From the NCBI GenBank assembly GCA_032358165.1, contig JAALGY010000016.1:1165410-1229409 (forward strand): 64,000 bases of DNA, read 5' to 3'. Positions 37,201 to 59,425 of this stretch are shown piece after piece. The DNA comes from Diplosphaera chodatii (Eukaryota > Chlorophyta > Trebouxiophyceae > Prasiolales > Stichococcaceae). The notes under the pieces were generated by a model. That model made no database searches. It saw nothing but the letters and a program-made list of their open reading frames with translations, and was not told where the DNA came from. Positions within the stretch are counted from its first letter, which is position 1. The number at the start of each line of letters is the position of its first letter. The translations under genes and the position numbers were made by a program.

Positions 37201-38787
37201 GCTGGTCCGCCCAACCTGGTGCGGGACAGCTACCAGAGCCTCGGCGGCGCCTCAGCCGCCAGCTGGACAGCCGGTGCCACGCCACCCTGCAGCGTACGCC
37301 TGGTCCTACACAGCCCTGCAGTGACTGCTTTCTAACATGAGTACAGAACGTGGCAAGCGACTGCATCTGTCTTGCCAAATCCCGGTGATGGCGTCACAAG
37401 CCCCTGCGCTGTGCTCTCTACAGGTGCCGCCGTCACCAGCAGCAGGCAGCTCGGCGGCCCGGGCAGCCTTCACCAGCAGCGACCTGCCCTGCTGCGGGCC
37501 GCCCTACCCGGCGGCGGCGCAGCAGCAGCTGCCACAGCCGTCGGTGCGGCCCGACGCCCAGCCGCCGCTGCCGCCGCAGCAGCAGCTGTCATACAGTCAC
37601 CACCACCACTTGCAGCCGCGCGGCCTGCCGCCACGTGCAGCCTCCGCAGCAGGAGGTGCCTGCTGTGAACACAAACCGTGATAGTTCCTCAAGTTGGATC
37701 ACACTGATGGCCTGAAGCTGACCTTCATCTGATCTGCAGAACGGCACCATGATGGAAATGCACATGCTACCTGGTGATGCCTCTGTACATTTTGGTTGAC
37801 TCCCTGTGACACTGTGCGTGCTGCTGCAGCAGACACCAGCGGCCAGCGGGGCGCGGATGGCCTCCCAGCACACCTGGGCAACCCCGGCAGGTGCGTGCCA
37901 TTGCAGTCTGCAGGGCTGAGCTGCGTCAAGCCTGGCAGCAGCTGCTGGCGTCTGTGATGGGCAAGCATACTGTAGCAGCGCATTTTTGGGGATGACTGCA
38001 GTACTTTGAGCACTGGTCGCTGCTGCAGTGACCCTGCAAACCCCAAACCTACTGTGCCTGCTCGCTGCGCAGGACAAGCAGCATGCCGGAGGGGGCGCAG
38101 CGGCCGATGCGGCGGGCGGATTCGGGGCTGCGGGGCAGCAGCGCGCTGCTGCAGGGCCTGCCCACCACACCCACCGGCACAAATGTCTTCTTCAATTCCG
38201 ACATGGTGCGGCCCCCTTCACGGTCGGCCCCAACAAACTGGCCAATCAACTGAAAGGCTGGGTGGCAGGCTAGCTGAAGCATGACTCTGCGCATGGTCTG
38301 GCCACGACCCCCTGTGTGGGTCCAGATATGTGACAAGCACTCATGCAGGATGCCCCGTTGATGCAACATCTGCTTCAGCACACAGACAGGCCCAAGCAGA
38401 CACGCCACACGCGCGGAGCCACACCACTGGCCTCCAGCAGCTGGTAGCGCGCCTCGCAGGTCCAATCCCTGCTGTCGCACTCTGCAGGACCTGCCGATGA
38501 GGCTTCCGCCGGACCACCTGTTCTCGTGCACCGTGGGGCGGCAGCGCTCGCAGGCCAGGTGTGTGCAGTGTGCACAAGCGCTCCGCTTTGCTTTGTTTTG
38601 TCCATTCACCTTTCACACAGTCTTGAGACCGCAGGCTAAACTGTCAGTTGGCGATCATGTCAACAGTGTCAGCGCTGCACATCCTGCGCTGTGACTTATG
38701 TGTGCACTGCCGCTGCGCAGGGGGTTCCTCAACTCGTCCGCGGAGGTCGGCACGCTGCTTGCCAAGCTGGCCAACCGCGCCGTGTGA
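28217..38787 (+). CDS. TPS1: Class I trehalose-6-phosphate synthase with TPP-like domain
   Basis: It makes trehalose-6-phosphate from UDP-glucose and glucose-6-phosphate; T6P is a sugar-status signal in plants. After a low-complexity N-terminus ([15 protein letters not shown]) the GT20 domain runs [70 protein letters not shown] (UDP-sugar-binding R and K) and [17 protein letters not shown]. The TPP-like domain has FGYNATLT where active phosphatases have DxDGT, and [11 protein letters not shown] where they have GDDxxDE. This is the class I (Arabidopsis TPS1) pattern, so no phosphatase activity is expected. The end is [20 protein letters not shown] to [10 protein letters not shown]. About 390 low-complexity residues (36007-38204) are inserted between those last two parts. 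More than 20 exons are used. It converges on the sucrose-phosphorylase gene. Confidence 0.95.
30813..30823 (+). repeat. Telomere-like motif beside a TPS1 splice donor
   Basis: CCCTAAACCCT lies 15 bp after the donor at 30798, between the true exon end and its intronic echo. Confidence 0.5.
30853..30905 (+). repeat. Intronic echo of the upstream TPS1 exon end
   Basis: A 53-bp copy of 30751-30803 (coding [15 protein letters not shown] plus the donor GTGGGC) with only a few mismatches. A TAA stop lies between the true donor and this copy in the exon frame. Confidence 0.9.
31112..31156 (+). repeat. First intronic echo of the downstream TPS1 exon start
   Basis: A degenerate copy of the exon start at 31324 onward (GGTACGCCGGAGG... 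coding [12 protein letters not shown]), with small indels that break the frame. Confidence 0.85.
31215..31255 (+). repeat. Second intronic echo of the downstream TPS1 exon start
   Basis: Another copy of the same exon start (CACGCCGGAGG to CAGCCTGACA), preceded by the same TAGGG as the true exon. Confidence 0.85.
32401..32521 (+). repeat. Three-copy 45-bp minisatellite in a TPS1 intron
   Basis: Three head-to-tail units of about 45 bp built around TCTCGGACACTGGACGC and CCTCAGCCAGCTGTTGATTC. The last unit ends about 13 bp before the acceptor of the [13 protein letters not shown] exon. The array is open in frame ([13 protein letters not shown]) but has no counterpart in TPS proteins. Confidence 0.9.
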
Positions 38788-39787
38788 ACGCTCCGGCAGG
38801 GGACTGTATCAGGCTTTTCGTAAGCAAGCGGTTGCCCGCGTATTATGGGCAGCAGGGTGCAGCAAGGGGCCGCCGCCGCTAGCCCCCAGGCGGGGGCTGC
38901 ACAGCAGGGCTTGGAGCCTGAAGGTTATCAGTGCCTGAGCATGTGCAAACATTGGTGGCGGCGGCCTGAAGCGGCTTCGTACGGCGTCGCAGGGGTTTTT
39001 CTGCCGGCCTTGCCACAGCACTGTCGCTGCTGCCAGCCAGGCGGGCAGCAACATCAGGGCAACAGCAACAGCGTCTGATGTAGGCCCATGACAGCATGCA
39101 GGAGGGCTTTGGTAACTCTTCCAGCTTCGGGCCTGACTCACTCGCGGCAGCTGGAATATGATGCCGATGTTCCGTGGGCTCGTTAGTGTCTGATTCCATC
39201 CCCACATCAGCAGCCAGTTGCGGGCTTTGAACAGCGGCATCTGCAGCAGTGTAGCTGAGTCTTTCGGATGTAAATAAGTGTGTTACTGGGATAGCAGCAG
39301 AAGACATAGTGTCGTAGCCACCCTCACTCATTCTCTCCCTGTTTGCAGTGATGAGCCGAGCACAACTCAAGCAACAGCATCTTGTGAACACATCAACACC
39401 GACCGTCACACCATCAATCTGCTTGCAACATGCCAACACCATGTGTCCAGACCCTGATCAATATCAACGTGCTTTGGTTCTGCATCCAAGAAGCATGCAT
39501 GTCCTACACATGTGGGACCAATTTTGCGCAATGGCAAGCAAAAGATAATTTTTAGTGCAGCGCTTGGTCATACGCCATCCCAGAAACTGCAGCAAGGTTG
39601 CAAACATACTATTTGACGCGGCCAGGGTCAGCAACAAAGCGCTCTGGCTCGGCAAATTCATCAACATTCACAAGCTCGTCGGTGCGCAGGCCCTGAATGA
39701 CACACGAAGGGTTTACAAGGTGCCACCATCGTGCATGTATGGGAAACAGCTTGCAAGCAACAATGGCGCGATATGTCAACTACTTGG
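38788..39787. other. Convergent intergenic region between TPS1 and the sucrose phosphorylase-like gene
   Basis: About 1 kb of presumed 3' UTRs. TGTAA at 39269-39273 on the plus strand is a candidate TPS1 poly(A) signal. TGTAA on the minus strand at 39713-39717, 71 bp beyond the phosphorylase stop, is a good candidate for that gene. No other coding signal was seen. Confidence 0.45.
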
Positions 39788-42700
39788 CTATGGATTTGTC
39801 ACCTCCAGCTGATCGAGCGGAACGAGGTCCCCATCGTCGTATGTGGCTCTGGCCCACGATACGGTATCATCCTCCAGCTCGTACCTGCTCCAAGGCGGAC
39901 CACACAACTCAGCACCTCGCTCACTGGGGATTGCAGCCAATGCGGGGGCCCGCAATCCAGCAGCTTCAGGCAGCAGACCCAGCCGTGCAGCAGAGGCATA
40001 TACGAGGCTGCATTGGGGGGCATTGATGTGCGTACAGGCTGGACCTTCACCTGACAGAGTGCTCCTGGCCGGCGTCGGCAATGGCGCTGCCAACCACCGA
40101 GAAGGCAAAGGTGCGCAGGTCGGCGTACAGCGTTGCGTGGTGCTCCCCATTGCGCCATGTCACCCGCAGCACGTGCTCATTCTCGGGCGTCTCCTGGTTG
40201 ATGGCAATCTGCAGGTGCGAGGGCAGGCGAACAGGGTCAGCAGTGCTTTCTTGGGCTGGGCTAAAGGCGCTCTCACTCACGCTGATGCTCTGCATATGCA
40301 ACCAGGCGCACTCACCCTGCAGCTTGCGCAGTCGATGCACTGCTGCCATGTTCAAGCATAAAAGATAGAAGGTATCGAAGAGCCGTCTTGCTGTGCTGCG
40401 CAATGCACAGAGGGTCCAGTCCACAGAGTCAGCCTGTCCCAGAAAGGCGCGCCTGCCCGTTGAAGGCCTTGTGGTGGTTGCGGAACATGCACAGCCGGTG
40501 CAGCGCCTTCACAACCGGCCGCTCCAGCTCGGCGGCGGCCTCCTCTGGCGTGTAGCGGTGGCGGTTGATGCCGCGCGGCCCCTCCCGCTCCACGCCCTGC
40601 AGGGTTTAGGGTTTCACTGCAAAGCCTGGTGGCAGCGGATACAGCAACGCTGGATAGTGCAACAGTGCTGACTGCCTGCTTTTGTGACAGCCTGTGGCTG
40701 CTGTTGCAGGTTGCAGGGGTTAAGTGTGGGGTTACTGCTGGGAGGTGGGAGCCAGAACTGCTGAACTGCTTGGGATGCGAGGCATTTGAGCCAGCTGGCA
40801 GCTGGACTCACCGCCATGTCGTTTGCACCCGCCAGCAGGCCGATGTAGTACACCATGGGCACGCCCGGCGTCCAGAACTGGATGGCGCGCGCCAGCAGGT
40901 ATGCCTGCAGGAGGAGAAGAAAGGTCGAGGCATCTTCAGCGCACCAGATGCCGACCCGCTGGCTCATGGTCGAAGTCTGACCAGGCAAAAGATGGACGAG
41001 GGATGCCAATCCACTACATGGTTATCCTGCACTGCCTCTGAGTTGCACAGCCTACCCGCGGCGACTCCTGGCACGCGGAGAAGTAGGTGGAGTTGAACTG
41101 GTGGGGGTAGGAGCGGTACCCGCCGCCCTCCCGCTTGAACTTGTAGTTCGGCAGCGCGTTGAGCTTCGTCGTCACCATCTCCTGCAGCTGCACCACGTCG
41201 CACACCTGCGCAGCGCAGCAGCGGGGGCTCTGGCGTCGTGTTTAGGAGACATCGGTGACCCCCCGCACCCGTGCAGCCTGACAGCGCTGCCGCTACGGCC
41301 TGCTGAAAAGCCCTGAGGACCGTGCTCACAAGGACAGTCAGACGACACAGTGCTGCATGTAACTACTGGTGCTAGTAACTACTGGAGTAATTACATGCAG
41401 CACTACTCACCGACACCAGAGACTCGATGTCATCGACGCCCATGCCATCGTGCGTGTCCAGCACCTGCGGCAGGGTTTTGCAAGGGCGTCTCACCACAGT
41501 CATCAGCCGCCTACTGGTGTGCAACAAGCTGCAGCATGAAGGTCCGCTTGACTGTTCTCATATTGCTGACAGCCACTCACCGTGAACTGGCGGCGGGGGC
41601 AGATACGCAGCCAGTGGCGCAGCGCCGCGCCGGTCTGGAAGTGGAACGCGTGCAGCACCAGCAGTGGGAGCGCAAAGTCGTACACCTGTGGCGTGTCGTT
41701 CACCAGATGTCACATAAAGCGTGTAGTAGAGTCCTCAAGTGCACAGACGTGTGTCCTGTTGATGCAGGACCGGCATGGGCTGAGCAGTAGGCGCAGGGCA
41801 GGTGTGAGCGTGTCAGCCATGTGCTGCGGAGCATGTCAACGCACCCAGTAGCCGTGCATTGCCAGCGTGATGTTGAGCTGGAAGTCCTCATGCACCTCGC
41901 AGAGCAGCCTGCAGCGTCCAGACAGAGTGTGATGCTGCTGTGCCCGAAAGCAGCAACGATGGCTACGCCCCAGCGAGCACGTGGCTTGCGGTCCAGGCGC
42001 TTCTTCTGCTGCTGCACTCAGCGGCAGGGGGGCTGCGCACCTGGTGTCGTGCTTCTTGGCGATGACGGCCAGGCGCTCCAGCAGCTGCCACACCTCGGGC
42101 TCCTGCATTGAGATAGGAAAAGGGGGCAGCATAAGCCCACTGTCAGCACGAAACATTGCTGCCAACACTGCAGCTCACTATGCTCAGGCGTGCCCATGTC
42201 ACCACAATAGAGCTAATCAACTCTCAGTGTCATTGGATTAGCAGTGAAACGATGCAAACCTTGGACGTTCATCTGAGCTGGTCGACCCTTGTTCAAAGCA
42301 GAACAATAGCACACACAGCGCACCTCGAAGAAGCAGCGGGTGCCGGGCTTCTTGGTGGCGTAGCCGAAGGCGTCCAGCCGCACGATCTTCGCGCCGCGCT
42401 CGCACAGCGACGCCAGCGACTCCTCAATGAACTTGCGGCCTGCGCGCCTCAGCTGACAAGGTGGCCCTCACGTGCATGGAGGCTTCAGCCGGAGCACCGC
42501 CAAGTCTGTCGCTGCACAGGCAGCTAGGATGCCCTTGCAGAAGCGCTTGCACAAGTCTGTCCTTGAGGCGGAAAATGGAGGCAGATCAGACCCACCCGGC
42601 TCCGAGAAGGGGTTGATGTCGATCTGCTGGGGCCCGAAGGTGCACCACACGCGCCGCGTGCTGCCGTCGCCCATCGTCACCGTCAGCACCGGCGCCTCCG

Positions 42701-43924
42701 CCTTGCGCGTGCGGATCCGCAGCAGGTCCTCCTCATTCGGGTCCCCTGCGTCGGCAATTGTTGGGCACAACTGTGATTACAGATGGCTGTTGCGCTCTTC
42801 GCAGGGGGCATCAGCTGGGCAGCAGTACCCGCAGAGCTGTGTCAGCTGCGACTTTGGCGAGACCATATGGCTGCTTCAGAGAGCGCCTGTGAACTGCCAT
42901 CCTCACCGTCCTGCCAAAAGCTGTCCCAGTCGATGAACATGTCGGCGTACAGCGAGGCGTCGCCGTTGGCCAGGAAGTCCTGGCACTCGGTCGACGCCGG
43001 CGAGATGTGGTTCACCATCAGCTCCAGCTCGAGGTCCAGCTTGTCGGCCAGCGCCCGTACATCGTCCCAAGTGCCCAGCCGCGGGTCGACCTCCTGCAGC
43101 GGGCAGGGGCAGAGGAAACAATAGGTACTGATGCGGCTTGATTGCTGCATCTGATAGGCTACAGACCAGGGCTGGTAATGGCTGCAGCTGTGGATCATGA
43201 GGCCACGTCAAAGGATACGCCAAATAATTCGGCAGCAGGATAGTGCAGTGACATGCCTTGTAGGTGAGAGGCGCAAAGCCGCCGTCCCCAGAGGAGGGAT
43301 AGATCGGCAGCAGGTGCAGCCCCTTCACAACCCCTGGTGCAAACGCAGAATGCTGCAGTTGGTGGACTCGGTGGTTCTGGCGGTGGTGATCGGTCTCATT
43401 GCTGCGCATGTTGAGAGCAAAGCACAGCAGAAGTTGGTCCTGATTGTGCAGCAAGCGTTTGCGCAGCGTGGCCAGGCTGCTCACCATCAAGGTGCTCATC
43501 GATGAACCGGCGCAGGTCGGGCAGGCCGCCCCCGATCGCATCCGCATAGCAGCTGAGCTGCACCTGCAGCATACGGTGCAAAAATGATTGAGTTGATTTA
43601 CAACCACATAAACAAGCACTTGAAACTCTGCAGCACCCGTCTGTGGACGACTGCCCTCGTGTGTCTGCAATGTCCTCTCTCACCAGACCACGGTCAGTGT
43701 CCAACCCTAACCTGATTGCGCAACCGGCGCTCCTTCTTCTCGTGGCTGAATGCGTCGTGTGAAGGGAAGGGGCACTCGTCGTGGCTGCAGATGTCGTCCA
43801 TATCTATGTCCACGCTGCCGCCGGGGTGCTGCGCTTCGAATGCGCCATTGCCGTTCGCGGCCGCGTCGTCGCCATATGCAGCGCAGGGGCCGCCATAAAC
43901 TGGGCGCCGCACGCTGTCCGCCAT
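39788..43924 (-). CDS. Sucrose phosphorylase-like glucoside phosphorylase (GH13 subfamily 18)
   Basis: Family members cleave sucrose, or related glucosides, with phosphate to give glucose-1-phosphate; well-known ones are bacterial. Blocks in order: VQLSCYADAIGGGLPDL, GLHLLPIYPSSGDGGFAPL, DPRLGTWDDVRALADKL, MVNHISP, WCTFGPQQIDINPF, IVRLDAFGYATKKPGTRCFF (nucleophile D), CEVHEDFQ (acid/base E), YDFALPLLVLHAF, VLDTHDGMGVDDIE (third catalytic D), HQFNSTYFSAC, AIQFWTPGVPMVYYIGLLAG, GINRHRYTPEE and LRVTWRNGEH. All three catalytic residues are present. A final short exon adds RYELEDDTVSWARATYDDGD and ends LEVTNP. I chose MADSVRRPVYGGP (43924); in-frame ATGs at 44049 and 44221 would add a basic extension that could be a transit peptide. 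At least a dozen exons show it is a resident nuclear gene. Sucrose specificity is inferred. Confidence 0.9.
40602..40614. repeat. Telomere-like motif at an acceptor of the phosphorylase gene
   Basis: GGGTTTAGGGTTT on the plus strand. On the coding strand it reads AAACCCTAAACCC, immediately before the TGCAG acceptor of the GVEREGPRGINRH exon. Confidence 0.6.
41350..41403. repeat. Perfect inverted repeat in a phosphorylase intron
   Basis: GTGCTGCATGTAA at 41350-41362 pairs with TTACATGCAGCAC at 41391-41403 around a 28-bp loop. The loop contains a direct repeat of AACTACTGG. On the coding strand the stem begins a few bases after the donor GTGAGTA. Confidence 0.85.
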
Positions 43925-45159
43925 GCGTCTGAGCCTATGCAGGGGTGGGGTGGAAGCAGGAAGGCGACGATCGGCAGCCCTCGTGCCGCTGGCGGTGGGG
44001 TGCGTGCGGATTTGGCTGCGGCGCGGGGCCCAGCCACTGGCCGTGCGCATACGACCGCCACTGCCGGCGGCTGCAGAAGCAAGATGGCACGTATGTAACC
44101 CAATAACAGCATCCATGCATAGCAGATGATGATTTAACCGCTGTGACTCGACTGCACCACCGCTGCGCGGCCTGAAGCACTTCAGTACAGGAGACCTAAC
44201 GGCCGTCAAGCCAGCACGCACCTGCGAAGTCCACTGTGATGTGGAGCAGCAGTCAATGTGATGGAGCCTTCACATCAGGAGGCTGCGGCCCGACATCCAG
44301 GGGCATGCTGCAGATGCTGTGCTGACTGTGCGCGATCTAGCGTCGCACATGAGCGATGGTACGTCGATCAGGCGTGGCGAAGCAGCAAGCTGGTCAGGGA
44401 CAGTGAGCAACATGTGTTGAGAATGCGCAGTCAGCTTAGATTTCAGATAATGGGCTGTGCGGGGTGGCTTCGTAAGGATGCACTGCAGCAGCGTAACGTG
44501 CTCCAGGGCTGCCCTGCATCAGATCTGGGCACAGCCGCACTTGCCATCAGAGACGAGGAAGTGGACGTTACTCGACTGGTAACTTCATTTTCTCCATCGA
44601 CGAATGTCCAGTCTGGCTGCTCAGTTGATCACGAACTGGGCGAATGACTGAGGCGCTCAGACGCCACTTCGGTGGCAGGTGACTACAGAGGACGGCAGGA
44701 TGTGCAGCTGTATGATGCACTGGACGACAGGAGATGTGTTAGAGCGTGAAGCCATCAGCAGCTGCAGGTGCGCGCATCTACCAAATGCGATGCATGACTG
44801 CTTGCTGCTTTTCTGACGCTGCTTGACACCAAGCAAGCGTCAAATGCCGACGATGCTGTGCAGACCGTGTGCACAGCCACTTGCTGGGGAGGGTGTTCAC
44901 ACCTCGAGTCTGCACAGTACTTACAAACCACTGAGCAAAGTTGGCTATTCCGAGTAGATTGAAGGGTGCTCGCACTGGGCGTGTAGGTGCATTGCTGTAC
45001 AAACGTGGCTTTCAGCTACGAAACCAACGGCTCGTAGGAGCAGACAGCGGTGGGCTACAGGCCTCACAGCTGCGCCTCTCGTCTACCAGGGCAGCAGTGC
45101 TGAGCTGGGCTGCCGCCATGCTGCGCATGCCCTGCAGCGCTGCCTCAGAAGCTACCCGC
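43925..45159. other. Intergenic region between endosulfine and the phosphorylase start
   Basis: About 1.2 kb between two minus-strand genes, or about 940 bp if the phosphorylase starts at 44221. A minus-strand TGTAA at 44926-44930 could be the endosulfine poly(A) signal. The open frame of about 129 codons at 44258-44647 has no recognisable domain. Confidence 0.4.
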
Positions 45160-45976
45160 CTAGTGGCTGGCGGCCTCGGTCTCGCCGAGATGTGATGAGC
45201 GGCGGGGCTTCAGGATGTCGCTGACGCTGGGCTCCAGCTTGGGGGGCAGCGCTGTGGGCGGCGGCCCCGGAGCAGCCCCCGCCATGTTCTCCGGCTTCCG
45301 CCCCTGCTTGCTGAGCGCCCAGTCCGCTGAGTCGAAGTAGTTGCGCTCCTGCATGTAAACAGCACGAGTGATGGAGATGTGCATCATGTGCCTGACGGTC
45401 AAGCAGCTCTGCACGAGGAGCAGCTGATGTTGACCGGAGTGCATGTTTACCTGCCCATGCTGGTGCTGCCCCTGCTGTCCCCCCAACACAGGGCATCCTG
45501 CAGCAAGGCGCAGCTGCAAGCTGCACAGCCTAGCCTCGTGCGCTCAGCCTCAGGGTGTCAAACGGACCTTGGGCATGAGCTTCTTCTTGGCGAGGCCGCC
45601 ATACTTCTGCGCCAGCTTGGCCTCTTGCTCCGCCTCAATCTCCGCCGCCGACTTCTGCAGCCAAACGAGGACTCTCTTTTGGGGAGGCCCACTTGATGCA
45701 TAGCACTTCGGGGAAGGCAGATCACGCCAGGATGCATCAGCTAGCGTGAGATAGTGCGCTGTAATGCATCACAGCACCGGTATGAGCCGATCCTGCAGAT
45801 ATGCAGCCTGCACCCCGCAGTGATGCGGTGACAGACATCTTGAGCATCCGACCGATGCACTGTCTTTCACCACAGTGCCTGTAGAGCGCAGCAAATCCAG
45901 GCACACATCCCAGCCTGCGCTTTGGCGCCGTGAAGATGCGCTGCAATGAATACCACACCTGCTGCGGGGAGCTCAT
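45160..45976 (-). CDS. ENSA: Endosulfine (ENSA/ARPP19/Igo family), PP2A-B55 inhibitor
   Basis: When phosphorylated by Greatwall/Rim15-type kinases, endosulfines bind and inhibit PP2A-B55, which controls mitotic entry in animals and quiescence in yeast. Three exons join in phase: 45959-45976 (MSSPQQ), 45568-45654 (KSAAEIEAEQEAKLAQKYGG to KLMPK) and 45160-45348 (ERNYFDSADWALSKQGRK to GETEAASH), 97 residues in total. The YGG segment and the core FDSADW, which holds the serine phosphorylated by Greatwall in FDSGDY of animal proteins, match plant endosulfines very well. The 18-bp first exon gives the protein a normal N-terminus. The tail is P/S-rich and has further possible phosphosites. The gene is divergent from an IRE/MAST kinase gene 833 bp away. 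Confidence 0.93.
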
Positions 45977-46809
45977 GGCCGGACCTCCCCCGGCCCAAGC
46001 TGCTGACTGAGACCAGCACTTGCAGCTCGCCACTACGCAGCGTTTTGGCTCGCCTCCTGTCAAAAGGCAAGGCCTTTGACTTGGGATGCCGAACAGTCTG
46101 GTGGTTGCTCGCTACCTGTACCAGCACTTTTCTGGTAAAACCTGACTGTGATGGGCCACAGTGCTAAGCATCAATCTTGCGTTGGCTGCAAGCGCTGTTG
46201 TAGCCCGCTGGGTGCTGACACCCAGGTCGCGCTTCAGGCAAGGGGCAGACCGCGCCCTGCAAACTGCATTTGCCAACTGCACCCTTCCTTGGCGCGCAAG
46301 CGCAGTGCCCACTTGCGCCTGCAGCTGAAGCCACCGACAGGCTGCCAGATTGCCTTCGTTTGCGACACGCCCAGATACGGCTGACTTCTAAGCGGACGCC
46401 GTCCAGGTGCCATCCGAAGCTGCAGTGGAAGCCTGCTACTGATCGCAGCCCAAGGTGCGTTTTGCATAAAGTTGCTAGTCAACACACTGATCATGTCATG
46501 TGGGGATGCGGCTGATGGGGCCTGTGGCCGAGGAACGGCATGCTTTCGACAAGTCAAAGTCAGTGCTGACCAGTCCAACAGGCAGCGCTGCACACAAAGC
46601 CAGCATGCACGCGTCCCATGACACGTTGGTGACATGCTCGACCCCCCTACCTCACTGCAGGGCTGCATAGCTGTCACCGACAGCACCCTGGCAGCAGAGC
46701 AACGATGTCATCACGGCAGGGCAGCAGAACGCTGGGCCTATATGCGGCAGCGGCCAGCGCTCAGTGGCAGGGACCACAGCAGCGATGACGACACTGTGAT
46801 GCCAAGAGG
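45977..46809. promoter_or_regulatory. Shared divergent promoter region of endosulfine and the IRE-type kinase
   Basis: The two start codons face away from each other across 833 bp. No intervening gene was seen. It should contain both promoters and 5' UTRs, possibly as one bidirectional promoter. I could not identify specific binding sites. Confidence 0.5.
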
Positions 46810-57827
<11,018 letters not shown>

Positions 57828-58699
57828 CCATTTTTGGGCAGGACTGCTTTGTACACTAGATAGAAGAGCACCAGTACCAGTTTTGTGACCACTGGTTCAT
57901 GTGTGCTCGGGTTTTGCAACCAGGCATATTTTGCTGTCTACCGATGCCTCAAACGTCAAATAGGGAAATCTGCTACGAGGCACTTTTCAATTTGTGGAGC
58001 GAGCGGTGCTGCGCTGAGCCACTTGCTGAGCTGATGTGCCTTCCTTCTGATGTTTGGGAAATTGAAATGAATGGTCTGTCTTCTTGACTTTGCACCTCTA
58101 GATTGGAAGACACAGCCACATGTCTGCCTTGCTCTTCCTGCAACATCGACACCACATCCTTCAGCAGTTTCACCGCCAACGGACAAACCAGCGGCCATTC
58201 ACTCATTTAAGGTGCGGCCCAGACGCAGATAGCTAGAAGTCCGAAACCGGCCTGCTGGCAGCGAGTGCACGTGCACCATGCAAGCAACCAGTTAGATTCC
58301 TCGCGTATGCAGATGACAAGTTGCAAGCTCCATTTGCGTGCCTCGGCACACCAGTGTATACAATACATGTTAAATGTTGTGGTCTATCTGTCGCTGTGTA
58401 TGTTGTGGAATGCAGCCACAAGTTGCAGCTATCGCAGCTTGCAACCAGATCCCCTCTCATTAGAGTCCTGTCCTCAGGCTCTCGACTTGTTACCAACTCA
58501 TCATCCAATCATTGAATTTCCTACCTTCCTGGGGGTCCCGACTTTGCACAAACATGCCTGCAGCAGTGTGCAGCCTGCAGTCACTGCAGTCACTCCAGAC
58601 GGTCTGCTGGAGCATGCCATGGTTGACCAGCATGTCAGCTGGATGAGCTCTGGCCAACCAGCTCCAGTTCCTCTAATAGTCAGAGTGATGAGCAGAATG
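57828..58699. other. Gene-to-satellite transition
   Basis: About 870 bp after the last gene. It holds the kinase 3' UTR and AT-richer unique sequence. I saw no gene, tRNA or clear repeat; open frames here are short and without recognisable domains. Confidence 0.45.
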
Positions 58700-59425
58700 G
58701 GCCTTCACCTCAGGTCTGGAGTGGCTGGTCACCGAGCCGAGGACCTTTGCTCTGCAGTGCGCCAGCAGCGTCAAGGTTTGCCTGCGCGCAGCACGTAAAC
58801 GATGCCCCGGCTGCGGCTTTCAGTGGTGCATGTGCCGAGCCTGAGGGATGCTTTGGCTGCCCTGATGCAGGGTTTCAATTGTGCTGCCAGCTTACAAGCA
58901 CCACGGGGTCGCATGGCCCCGGTATCTGCCCATTGTCAAGGCGGCCCAGACAAGGTGCCACCCTCCTGCCTGAAAGCTGTCAGTTGTGAAGCTTCCAGTG
59001 GTGCAGTCACCGAGCCTGAGGGATGCTTTGGTTGCCCTGATGCAGGGTTCCGACTTTGCTGCCAGCTTACACCCTTGGCGGCGACGCTCAGCCTGGTGTC
59101 TACTATTCCTGGGGCAGTTCAGACCAGGCGCGACCTGCTGCCTGTTTGCTGCCACTTCTGGAGCTTTCAGTGGTGCATGTGCCGAGCCTGAGGGATGGTT
59201 TTATAACTCCAAAGGAGACCTGCAGCTTTGCTGCCAGCTTACAGGCTGGGCGGCGACGCATCGCCTGGGTGTCTACTACTTCCGGGGCGGTTCAGACATG
59301 GCGCGACCTGCTGCCTGGAAGCTGTCAGTTCTGAGGCGTCCAGTGGTGCATTCACCAAGCCTGAGGGCTTAGGGATGCTTTGGGTGCCCCGATGCAGGGT
59401 TCAACGCTACCAACAGTTTACAAGC
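58700..59425 (+). repeat. Subtelomeric repeat, family A
   Basis: About four units, recognisable by CCGAGCCTGAGGGATG and the following CTGCCAGCTTACA, begin near 58826, 59004, 59172 and 59345, a spacing of 168-178 bp. A more decayed relative (TGGTCACCGAGCCGAGGA) lies near 58715. The last unit runs into family B near 59430. Confidence 0.85.

Noticed and set aside
44258..44647. A 129-codon plus-strand open frame between endosulfine and the phosphorylase gene
   Set aside because: No family match that I can see and no splice or context support; long open frames are common by chance in this GC-rich sequence.
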